From Flavobacteriaceae bacterium (GTDB lineage Bacteria; Bacteroidota; Bacteroidia; Flavobacteriales; Flavobacteriaceae): a stretch of 34,144 nt of DNA. Under the pieces are notes generated by a model. It was not told where the DNA came from, did no database searches, and worked only from the letters and a program-made list of their open reading frames with translations. Of the stretch, positions 20,624 through 28,093 are shown piece by piece. The translations under genes and the position numbers were made by a program. The stretch is from positions 1 through 34,144 of the forward strand of contig JAHEMY010000017.1 of the NCBI GenBank assembly GCA_024643425.1, read 5' to 3'. Position 1 is the stretch's first letter, and each line of letters begins with the position of its first letter.

Positions 20624-23600
20624 ATGCAGAAGAAACTTGCCGCAATCCTTTTCTCTACTCGACTTACTGCCATATTGTTTATTGTTTTTGCCACAGCCAT
20701 GGCAATTGGAACGTTCATGGATCAAGGGTATGAAAGACCACCGTCACCTTATGCCCGGGAACTTATCTTTAACGCTTGGTGGTTTGAGGCCATCATGGGA
20801 ATGTTTGTGATAAACTTTGTGGGTAATATCTTTCGGTTTCGCTTGCTTCGAAAAGAGAAATGGGCGACACTATTGCTACATATTTCCTTTATCTTAATTA
20901 TTGCTGGGGCTTTTGTGACTCGGTACATTGGTTTTGAAGGGGTAATGCACATTCGTGAAGGTGCTACCGAAAATACATTTCTTTCAGACGACACTTACCT
21001 TACTACCTTCGTGGATGGAGATTACGTGGTGAACGGGGTGCAAATGCGTCGTCATCTCACTCCTGAAAAACTGCGACTATCCGAACGCCTAAACAACGAT
21101 TTTAAAATAAACTCGGATTATAACAAGCAAGATTTTAGCATTCAGTTTAAAGAATTTATTTCAAACGCCAAGGAAGATCTAATCCCTTCTGAGGATGGCG
21201 ATTCCTATTTTAAGATTGTAGAAGCGGGAGATGGTAGCCGACATGAACATTGGTTGAAAGTAGGGGAAGTAGCCAATATTCACAATTTATTGTTCGCGGT
21301 GAATAACGATACTTCGGGGGCGATTAATATTACCGTTTCTGAAGCCGGGGATTTTACCATCGAGAGTCCGTTTGAAGGATCATTCATGCGAATGGCCGAT
21401 CAATTTAAAGGGGAAGTCATTGCCGACAGCGTCATGCCCTTACAATTGCGTTCGCTCTACCAGCTCGCAGAAACCGCCTTTGTTTTCCCGGAACCACTTG
21501 TAAAAGGGACGTATGGTGTGGTGAAAGCCAAAAGTCCTGAAAAAACAGGAACCGATGCCCTTACCTTAGAGGTATCTTCTAATAATGAAACTAAAACAGT
21601 AACCTTGCTGGGAGGCAGAGGATTGAGTCCGCAACCTGAAACGGTTGAAGTTGGCGGATTAAAAGTAAGCATGGCGTATGGCTCAAAGTCGCATGAATTG
21701 CCATTCAGTATAACATTGAATGATTTCATCGCCGATAAATACCCCGGTACTGAAAAGGCCTATGCGGCGTTTAAAAGTAAGATTACCGTAAATAATTCGG
21801 AGAACGATTTTTTTGACTATGAGATTTTTATGAATCATGTTTTGGATCATGGCGGGTATCGATTCTTTCAAGCCTCCTTCGATCCGGACGAACAAGGAAC
21901 AGTCCTTTCTGTGAACCACGATTGGTGGGGAACTTGGATAACTTACATTGGTTATTTTCTCCTCTACTTAGGATTGATGGCTATTCTATTCGATCGCAAT
22001 ACACGCTTTGCCGATTTAAAGCGATTGTTGGATAAGGTAAAAAAGAAGAAAACACAGCTTTCTACGATTTTTCTATTGCTCCTTGGAATGACTGGCTTTT
22101 CTCAACAAGAGCAGCACCAAATGCAAAAATGGCAGGCAGATTCTATCATTAAAGCGAATGTTGTGAGTGAGGCTCATGCCGACGAATTTGGAAGCTTGGT
22201 GATTCAAGACAATGGTCGAATGAAGCCCGTAAATACCTTTGCAAGTGAATTGTTGCGAAAGGTGAGTGGTTCGGATAAGTTTCAAGGTTTGAATGCCGAT
22301 CAGGTGTTTTTAAGCATGACCGAATTTCCAACGTATTGGTATGGCATTCCGCTTATAAAACTGGATTGGCGCAACGACAGTATCAAGCGAGTTTTGGGTG
22401 TTTCAGACGATACACGAAGCATTTCATTAATCGATTTGTTCGATGAACGAGGCAATAATAAAATTGACCCTTATATTCAAGAAGCTTCCGCTAAAGTAAA
22501 TCCCAATCAGTTTGAAAAGGACTTTATTAAGCTTTATGAAAAATCCTATCTATTGAACACTGCTTTGGGTGGAGGGATCTTAAAGATTTTCCCTATTCCC
22601 GGAGATCCTAATAACAAATGGGTTTCCTATCCCGAATTGGATGAGGCTCAATTCAAAGGAATGGATTCTTTGTACACAAAGAACATTCTTCCGCTGTATT
22701 TTGATAGCCTAAGAAATGCCCGCGAATCCGGAGATTACAGTAAGGCAGAAGAGTTTCTGGCAAGCATTGAGGGGTTTCAGAAAAAGTACGGAAGCGATGT
22801 GATGCTTTCAGAACAAAAAATTAAAACAGAGATTACCTACAATAAAGTTAATCTTTTCAATAGGCTCTATCACTACTTTGTGATGTTTGGGGCATTCATG
22901 TTTATCTTCATCATCCTTCAGATTTTTAAGGAGCGTACACTGTATTATTGGATCATTAAGTCATGTAAGGTCGCTATTTGGGGCTTATTTATTCTCATGA
23001 CCCTAGGATTGGTCGCTCGCTGGTACATAAGCGGTCATGCACCTTGGAGTGATGCGTACGAAAGCGTGATATACGTGAGTTGGGCAACGGTATTTTTCGG
23101 GCTGGCATTTGGAAGGAAAAGTGACCTTACGGTAGCGGCTACTGCGTTTGTAGCTTCAATGTTACTTTGGGTCGCTCATTTAAGTTGGGTAGATCCGGCT
23201 ATTGCCAACTTACAACCTGTATTAGATAGTTATTGGCTCATGATTCACGTTGCCGTTATTGTGGCTAGCTATGGTCCGTTTACCTTAGGATTGATATTGG
23301 GAACCGTTTCACTGCTCTTGATTCTTTTAACCACAAAAAAGAATCTACACAAAATGGATTTAAATCTCAAGGAACTTACTGTAATAACAGAAATGTCCTT
23401 AACAGTTGGTCTAGTAATGCTCACCATTGGAAATTTCTTGGGAGGGCAATGGGCGAATGAAAGTTGGGGGCGTTACTGGGGCTGGGATCCAAAAGAAACA
23501 TGGGCCCTTATAAGCATTATGATCTATGCCTTTGTAATTCATGCTCGATTAGTGCCTGGGTTAAGAGGAAGGTGGACTTTTAATGTATTTGCAATTTTTG

Positions 23601-23782
23601 CCTATGCAAGCATCATGATGACCTACTTCGGAGTAAACTTTTATTTAACAGGATTGCATTCTTATGCGAGTGGTGACGTGCCTGTAACTCCGAATTTTGT
23701 TTATTATTTGATTGTATTTTTTATCGTTTTAAGTGTGGCCTCTTACTTTAGAAATCAAAAGTTCTACAATAAAAAAGGGTGA
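20624..23782 (+). CDS. ccsBA: Fused cytochrome c biogenesis protein CcsBA (ResB-CcsA, System II)
   Basis: A 1052-residue fusion of ResB/CcsB and CcsA. The N-terminal part has membrane helices near 12-32, 45-66 and 83-103 and a ResB-like segment (EKWATLLLHISFILIIAGAF, GYRFFQASFDPD), a large periplasmic domain, and a helix at about 440-462. A further helix near 478-495 precedes a second periplasmic domain. From about 745 to 1045 is the CcsA haem-handling domain with the tryptophan-rich motif ESWGRYWGWDPKETW (WGWD at 952-955) and several conserved histidines (SGHAP, LMIHVAV, FVIHARL). The complex exports haem and attaches it to CXXCH apocytochromes. Fused CcsBA is usual in Bacteroidota. Its stop codon lies inside a terminator hairpin. 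Confidence 0.94.
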   Translation: MQKKLAAILFSTRLTAILFIVFATAMAIGTFMDQGYERPPSPYARELIFNAWWFEAIMGMFVINFVGNIFRFRLLRKEKWATLLLHISFILIIAGAFVTRYIGFEGVMHIREGATENTFLSDDTYLTTFVDGDYVVNGVQMRRHLTPEKLRLSERLNNDFKINSDYNKQDFSIQFKEFISNAKEDLIPSEDGDSYFKIVEAGDGSRHEHWLKVGEVANIHNLLFAVNNDTSGAINITVSEAGDFTIESPFEGSFMRMADQFKGEVIADSVMPLQLRSLYQLAETAFVFPEPLVKGTYGVVKAKSPEKTGTDALTLEVSSNNETKTVTLLGGRGLSPQPETVEVGGLKVSMAYGSKSHELPFSITLNDFIADKYPGTEKAYAAFKSKITVNNSENDFFDYEIFMNHVLDHGGYRFFQASFDPDEQGTVLSVNHDWWGTWITYIGYFLLYLGLMAILFDRNTRFADLKRLLDKVKKKKTQLSTIFLLLLGMTGFSQQEQHQMQKWQADSIIKANVVSEAHADEFGSLVIQDNGRMKPVNTFASELLRKVSGSDKFQGLNADQVFLSMTEFPTYWYGIPLIKLDWRNDSIKRVLGVSDDTRSISLIDLFDERGNNKIDPYIQEASAKVNPNQFEKDFIKLYEKSYLLNTALGGGILKIFPIPGDPNNKWVSYPELDEAQFKGMDSLYTKNILPLYFDSLRNARESGDYSKAEEFLASIEGFQKKYGSDVMLSEQKIKTEITYNKVNLFNRLYHYFVMFGAFMFIFIILQIFKERTLYYWIIKSCKVAIWGLFILMTLGLVARWYISGHAPWSDAYESVIYVSWATVFFGLAFGRKSDLTVAATAFVASMLLWVAHLSWVDPAIANLQPVLDSYWLMIHVAVIVASYGPFTLGLILGTVSLLLILLTTKKNLHKMDLNLKELTVITEMSLTVGLVMLTIGNFLGGQWANESWGRYWGWDPKETWALISIMIYAFVIHARLVPGLRGRWTFNVFAIFAYASIMMTYFGVNFYLTGLHSYASGDVPVTPNFVYYLIVFFIVLSVASYFRNQKFYNKKG

Positions 23783-23798
23783 GACCAAAATCTCACCC
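23771..23798 (-). terminator. Intrinsic terminator (perfect 8-bp stem) shared by two converging genes
   Basis: GGGTGAGA (23777-23784) and TCTCACCC (23791-23798) pair perfectly round a 6-base loop. On the minus strand six T's follow (23776-23771), making a classic terminator for the opposing membrane-HTH gene, with the T-run inside the antisense of ccsBA's last codons. On the plus strand the stem contains the ccsBA TGA stop and is followed only by CTTCTTC, so action there is weaker. Confidence 0.88.
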
Positions 23799-23830
23799 CT
23801 TCTTCAAATTAACTAACTGAATTAACTAAA

Positions 23831-25132
23831 TTAATTATAAATATAATCTGGTTGCTGATCAACTAAACGGTAATCTTGTTGAATTTGCTCACCAATTTCC
23901 AATTTATGATATAGCTCTTTGGTGAGTTCTTCCACTTCCGAAATGGTAGTCTTAAGTTTTCTTGCAATTTTGGTATTGTTTTTCCCTTCAGAAATATATT
24001 GAAGGAGTTTTATCTCTAAACCGTCAAGGTCGTAATGCATGATTAAGTTTTCTAGATATACATCTTCTACCATTTTTTCGGTTTTTCTTCGAGCCGTAAT
24101 GACTTCCTGACGTTTCAAAAAGATGCGCATTTCAACTTGACGTAGTTCATTTTCTTCTTTAACAGCTTGCATGCGGTACATAATTCCGTACGTAAGAATT
24201 ATCATTTCGGCAATGGCTGCTGCTTTTATATGTCCACTATCCGTACCTAAAAACTCGATTCCCATAGGTCTTAAAATAAAGAAGTCGATAGAGAACAATA
24301 ACGGGATAAAGGTGGCTATTACGTAAAATTTAGCATAGTTCTTTCTGCTGAATAAAGATACTCCCGTTAGGAAATAGGTGATAAGTACCGAGAACAATGA
24401 CAAATTTGCGATGTGTGAAAATACTTGGTTGTCGGTTACCCAATGAAAAGCACTCGCTATTGCTGCAATTGTAAGCATTACCATGGCAGACCATTTAAGT
24501 TTAGGTGCAAACTCTTTAAGGGATAGGTACTTTGAAGCAAAAAGTATTTGCAAACCAACGGCTCCCAGCAATAGGAGGGTTTCGATGGAAAAGCTATGGG
24601 TGACATCGGTAAAGAATAATCCTACCAATCCATCACTGAAAAAAAGTAGCAAGGATAAGCTTGCCAGACTGAAGGAATAAAATAAAAACGACTTTTCTTC
24701 AAATAGGAAAAAGCAAGTAAGATTTAATAATACAAGCATGACAGCGAAGCCATAAAACATACCTTGTCGAAATAATTCGGCCGTATCAATAGTCGCTTCA
24801 TGGACCATCAACGGACTCACCATAGCCGTTGCACTACCACCGCCGGAATAAAGAACATTATTGTAGGAATTTTCTGATTCATTGAAAAAATGATCAGAAA
24901 ACGCTAAATAATCGGTAGGGGTAAAAGATTTCTCTTGAGACACATTAAATTGAGTCTTCGAAGACGCATACTTAGCGTCATAAAAATCGTAGGTGTTACT
25001 GTTAGATAACTCTTTAATTTCAGGGCTTTTCAGAGCTGTTGAAGTGGTTTTGGCTTCAACGCGAATCGCCTTCTTTTTAGCATGTACTGCCGTACTGAGA
25101 CACAGTAAAAGCACGAATAAAAATGTCCTCAT
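23831..25132 (-). CDS. Membrane protein with 7TM (DISM-like) region and C-terminal LuxR-type HTH
   Basis: A 433-residue protein from the ATG at 25132, which begins a clean signal peptide (MRTFLFVLLLCLSTAVHAKK); the open frame continues to a TTG at 25165 but that extension breaks the signal. A periplasmic stretch of about 90 residues is followed by seven to eight hydrophobic helices (about 110-320) opening with FRQGMFYGFAVMLVLLN, like the 7TMR-DISM membrane domain. Next is a short coiled coil (VKEENELRQVEMRIFLKRQE) and, from about 369, a LuxR/GerE-type helix-turn-helix (EIKLLQYISEGKNNTKIARKL then a recognition-like helix). This would be a one-component membrane-bound transcription regulator. 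The signal it senses is unknown. Ends at the 23771-23798 terminator. Confidence 0.8.
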   Translation of the reverse strand: MRTFLFVLLLCLSTAVHAKKKAIRVEAKTTSTALKSPEIKELSNSNTYDFYDAKYASSKTQFNVSQEKSFTPTDYLAFSDHFFNESENSYNNVLYSGGGSATAMVSPLMVHEATIDTAELFRQGMFYGFAVMLVLLNLTCFFLFEEKSFLFYSFSLASLSLLLFFSDGLVGLFFTDVTHSFSIETLLLLGAVGLQILFASKYLSLKEFAPKLKWSAMVMLTIAAIASAFHWVTDNQVFSHIANLSLFSVLITYFLTGVSLFSRKNYAKFYVIATFIPLLFSIDFFILRPMGIEFLGTDSGHIKAAAIAEMIILTYGIMYRMQAVKEENELRQVEMRIFLKRQEVITARRKTEKMVEDVYLENLIMHYDLDGLEIKLLQYISEGKNNTKIARKLKTTISEVEELTKELYHKLEIGEQIQQDYRLVDQQPDYIYN

Positions 25133-25221
25133 ACATCGTAGGTTTAACAAATTTGGGTAGACCAATATACATAAAAATTACATTTAATCTATAAAATTTG
25201 CACTTAATCGATAATTTTAAC

Positions 25222-25254
25222 AAAAAAAATAGCGACTCGTATGAATCGCTATTT
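25222..25254 (-). terminator. Intrinsic terminator of fumC
   Basis: AAATAGCGA (25227-25235) pairs perfectly with TCGCTATTT (25246-25254) around a 10-base loop. Read on the minus strand, the stem is followed by a run of eight T's ending at 25222. It lies 19 bases after the fumC stop. Confidence 0.88.
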
Positions 25255-25273
25255 CAATATAAGGACTTATTCT

Positions 25274-26668
25274 TTACAATTTCCCTACCATATCCTCTGG
25301 TTTTACCCAAGCATCAAACTCTTCAGCGGTGACATATCCCAGCCGAACTGCTTCTTCTTTCAAGGTAGTTCCATTTTGGTGTGCAGTATTTGCGATTTCG
25401 GCAGCCTTGTAATAACCAATCTTTGTATTTAGCGCGGTTACGAGCATTAAAGAATTATTAAGCTGTTTCTCGATAACCGGATAATTCGCTTCAATACCCG
25501 AGGCACAGTGCTCGTCAAAACTAACACAAGCATCTCCAATTAATTGTGCGGATTGTAAAATGTTTGCTGCCATCACAGGTTTGAAAACATTCAACTCGTA
25601 ATGTCCTTGCATACCACCTACACTTATGGCAACGTCGTTACCTATTACTTGTGCGCAAACCATGGTCAAGGCTTCACATTGGGTAGGGTTTACTTTTCCT
25701 GGCATAATAGAAGATCCAGGTTCGTTGGCTGGGATCATAATCTCACCAATACCACTTCGCGGACCGCTGGCCAGCATTCTAACGTCGTTTGCAATCTTAT
25801 TTAATGAAACGGCTAATTGTTTCAAGGCACCGTGTGATTCAACAATGGCGTCATGTGCTGCCAAGGCTTCGAATTTATTTTCTGCAGTGATAAATGGCAT
25901 TCCTGTAAATTCAGCAATATAACTTGCCACTTTTTCAGAATATCCTTCCGGCGTATTGATACCGGTTCCTACAGCAGTTCCTCCCAGTGCTAATTCAGAT
26001 AAATGGGGAAGGGTGTTCTTTAAGGCTTTAATCCCATGCGCTAGTTGCGCTGCATAACCGCTAAATTCTTGTCCGAGTGTTAAAGGAGTTGCATCCATCA
26101 AATGGGTACGTCCAATTTTTACTACCGACTTAAATTCTTTGGATTTTGCAACCAATGTTTTGTGTAGTTGTTCAACGCCCGGAAGGGTTACCTCCACTAT
26201 TTTTTTATACGCAGCAATGTGCATACCGGTAGGGAAGGTGTCGTTAGAGGATTGCGATTTGTTCACATCATCGTTGGGTTGCAAGGTTTTTTCACCTTCA
26301 CCAATAATTTTTCCGGCGAGTTGATGTGCTCTGTTAGCAATCACCTCATTCACATTCATATTGCTTTGAGTTCCACTTCCGGTCTGCCAAATCACCAAAG
26401 GAAACTGGTCGTCGTGAGTTCCTGCCAAAATTTCATCACAAACCGAAGCAATCAAGTTTCGTTTTTCTTCTGAAAGAACTCCCAAGGCACAATTGGTATA
26501 GGCAGCTGCTTTTTTCAAATAGGCAAAGCCATAAACAATTTCCAAAGGCATGGAAGCCGGAGCTCCTATTTTAAAATTATTTCGAGAACGCTCGGTTTGA
26601 GCCCCCCAAAGCTTGTCGGCGGGTACTTGAACCTCACCCATAGTGTCTTTTTCGATGCGATACTTCAT
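25274..26668 (-). CDS. fumC: Class II fumarate hydratase
   Basis: A 464-residue enzyme of the aspartase/fumarase superfamily. The class II signature [11 protein letters not shown] is at 318-328, with [19 protein letters not shown] (about 97-115), [11 protein letters not shown] and [20 protein letters not shown] in order; these distinguish FumC from aspartase and adenylosuccinate lyase. It interconverts fumarate and L-malate in the citric acid cycle and, unlike class I enzymes, needs no iron-sulfur cluster. Length is normal. The gene stands alone with its own -7 box and terminator. Confidence 0.96.
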   Translation of the reverse strand: MKYRIEKDTMGEVQVPADKLWGAQTERSRNNFKIGAPASMPLEIVYGFAYLKKAAAYTNCALGVLSEEKRNLIASVCDEILAGTHDDQFPLVIWQTGSGTQSNMNVNEVIANRAHQLAGKIIGEGEKTLQPNDDVNKSQSSNDTFPTGMHIAAYKKIVEVTLPGVEQLHKTLVAKSKEFKSVVKIGRTHLMDATPLTLGQEFSGYAAQLAHGIKALKNTLPHLSELALGGTAVGTGINTPEGYSEKVASYIAEFTGMPFITAENKFEALAAHDAIVESHGALKQLAVSLNKIANDVRMLASGPRSGIGEIMIPANEPGSSIMPGKVNPTQCEALTMVCAQVIGNDVAISVGGMQGHYELNVFKPVMAANILQSAQLIGDACVSFDEHCASGIEANYPVIEKQLNNSLMLVTALNTKIGYYKAAEIANTAHQNGTTLKEEAVRLGYVTAEEFDAWVKPEDMVGKL

Positions 26669-26688
26669 AATAGGTATTTTTTGCCTTG

Positions 26689-26696
26689 CAAAGGTA
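26689..26696 (-). promoter_or_regulatory. -7 promoter box (TACCTTTG) of fumC
   Basis: Exact TAnnTTTG match on the minus strand, 20 bases before the ATG at 26668. A TTTG lies only 8 bases upstream, too close to be the -33 element. Confidence 0.55.
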
Positions 26697-26822
26697 CTTG
26701 TTACAAAGGAAAAGAGGAAAGGATTTCAGCGCAAAAACAACGTTTTAGCGATTCATTATTCACTTGTTAATAGGACTGTTGAAAAGCATTCGTAAAACCG
26801 TGTATTTTTAAAAATTTCATTT

Positions 26823-26830
26823 TATATTTG
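26823..26830 (+). promoter_or_regulatory. -7 promoter box (TATATTTG) of the 56-residue gene
   Basis: Exact TAnnTTTG match 20 bases before the ATG at 26851, at the spacing seen for other genes here. Supports a separately expressed small gene. Confidence 0.6.
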
Positions 26831-26850
26831 CACAACTAAAACGCAGTATT

Positions 26851-27021
26851 ATGTTCGACTTTGATCAATATTTAGGATTTTTGGCATTCTTGACCATTTT
26901 AACCATTGGTTTTTGGTTAATGATTTTTTTGATCTCATTTATCCCATATTGGATTGGAGGCGCTTTGATTGAAAGCATCAAAATGAAGCGTGAAGCTCGT
27001 AAGAAAGAAATGGAAGGGTAA
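26851..27021 (+). CDS. 56-residue small membrane protein, unknown function
   Basis: A complete frame from ATG 26851 to TAA 27019-27021. MFDFDQYLG, then one long or two short hydrophobic helices (about 9-40: FLAFLTILTIGFWLMIFLI and FIPYWIGGALI) and a basic tail IKMKREARKKEMEG. Tryptophans and a PYW motif break the hydrophobic stretch, suggesting a hairpin or kinked helix with the basic tail inside the cell. A -7 box 20 bases upstream and a strong terminator 24 bases downstream frame it as a monocistronic gene, which makes it convincing despite its size. I do not recognise the family. Confidence 0.78.
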   Translation: MFDFDQYLGFLAFLTILTIGFWLMIFLISFIPYWIGGALIESIKMKREARKKEMEG

Positions 27022-27044
27022 GTACCGCCACACAGATATAAATG

Positions 27045-27069
27045 AAGCCGACCTACGTCGGCTTTTTTT
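27045..27069 (+). terminator. Strong intrinsic terminator after the 56-residue gene
   Basis: AAGCCGAC (27045-27052), loop CTAC, GTCGGCTT (27057-27064), then T's to 27069. The stem may also slow minus-strand transcription from the TerC gene, though no good T-run follows on that side. Confidence 0.92.
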
Positions 27070-27070
27070 A

Positions 27071-27091
27071 TTGAGTAGTCTTACTGCTCAA
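27071..27091 (+). terminator. Second hairpin directly behind the first
   Basis: TTGAGTAGT (27071-27079) pairs with ACTGCTCAA (27083-27091), nine pairs including one G-T, 3-base loop, followed by TTTATTT. A tandem back-up terminator or part of the end signal of the converging TerC gene. Confidence 0.45.
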
Positions 27092-27115
27092 TTTATTTAC
27101 TTCCTGAAATAGGAT

Positions 27116-28075
27116 TTAACTTTCGCTTGTTTCTTCATTTTCTGAATCCTCCATAAGCGAAACATAAATTCCAACTCCTAGGGATATGGCTATGAATAGT
27201 AAAGAGAACCACTCAGGAATTTCGGTCCAGGCAGAAGTCATAAGCTTAATAGAAACGAAAATTAATATCGAAAAAACACTGTATTTAAGGTATTTGAATC
27301 GCTCCAGCATATTGGCCAAGAAGAAATACAATGATCTTAATCCCATAATGGCAAAGATGTTCGAGCTGAACACGATATATGGGTCTGTAGTAACCGCAAA
27401 AATAGCTGGAATGCTGTCCAATGCAAAAAGAAGATCGGTAAATTCGATGGTTACCAATGCCCCAAACATAGCGGTAAATACTCTTTTTCCATTCACGTGA
27501 GTCATAAATCGATCACCATCAATTTCCCTAGAAAATCGAAACAGTTTTGCTAGCCCCTTTGGTTCTTGAGGTTCTTCCTGCTTCTTCTCTTTTTTCAACA
27601 TTTTAAAAGCGGTAAACAACAAGAAAAGACCAAAAATGATCGTCATTTGATGGAACTTATTGATCAAAATAATTCCTATTCCAATTAAAAGTCCCCTAAA
27701 TATAATGGCTCCTAAAATTCCAAGAAAGAGTAATTTGTGCTGATGGTTACTTGGTATCTTGAAGGATGTAAATATTACCGCAATAACGAATAGATTGTCT
27801 ACACTAAGGCTCAATTCAATGATATAGCCCGTTAAGTAGTCTACCCAGGCTTTTCCAGGAGTATAATTATTTGGGTTTTCTACCCAACCTTCTTTAAAGA
27901 ACCAATAAAGTACTCCAGAAAAAAGTAAAGCATTGGCAACAAAGAATAAGGTTTCCTTAAAAGCTTTGGCAGAAGTAGGTGATGTCCCACGTTTGTGGAG
28001 GACAAAAAAGTCGAGGGCCAATAGTGCCAACACATAGCCAATTAAAATTGCCCAAGGTAAAAATGTGGGATTCAT
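27116..28075 (-). CDS. TerC family integral membrane protein
   Basis: A 319-residue membrane protein of the TerC/Alx family: about eight to nine hydrophobic helices, an early DFFVLHK, the family's ELSLSVDNLFVIAVIF acidic membrane motif (about 86-101), and a matching later half with FTDLLFALDSIPAIFAVT (about 209-226). Characterised members export manganese or help metal loading of exported enzymes, and one gave tellurite resistance. It starts 18 bases after an outer-membrane receptor gene and is probably cotranscribed with it. The tail is acidic (EDSENEETSES). No yybP-ykoY-type leader could be present in the short gap. Confidence 0.92.
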   Translation of the reverse strand: MNPTFLPWAILIGYVLALLALDFFVLHKRGTSPTSAKAFKETLFFVANALLFSGVLYWFFKEGWVENPNNYTPGKAWVDYLTGYIIELSLSVDNLFVIAVIFTSFKIPSNHQHKLLFLGILGAIIFRGLLIGIGIILINKFHQMTIIFGLFLLFTAFKMLKKEKKQEEPQEPKGLAKLFRFSREIDGDRFMTHVNGKRVFTAMFGALVTIEFTDLLFALDSIPAIFAVTTDPYIVFSSNIFAIMGLRSLYFFLANMLERFKYLKYSVFSILIFVSIKLMTSAWTEIPEWFSLLFIAISLGVGIYVSLMEDSENEETSES

Positions 28076-28093
28076 ATAACTAAGATAGCGAAA

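Noticed and set aside
25133-25165. TTG start giving a longer membrane-HTH protein
   Set aside because: The ATG at 25132 begins a typical signal peptide; the extra 11 residues are encoded by probable leader sequence.
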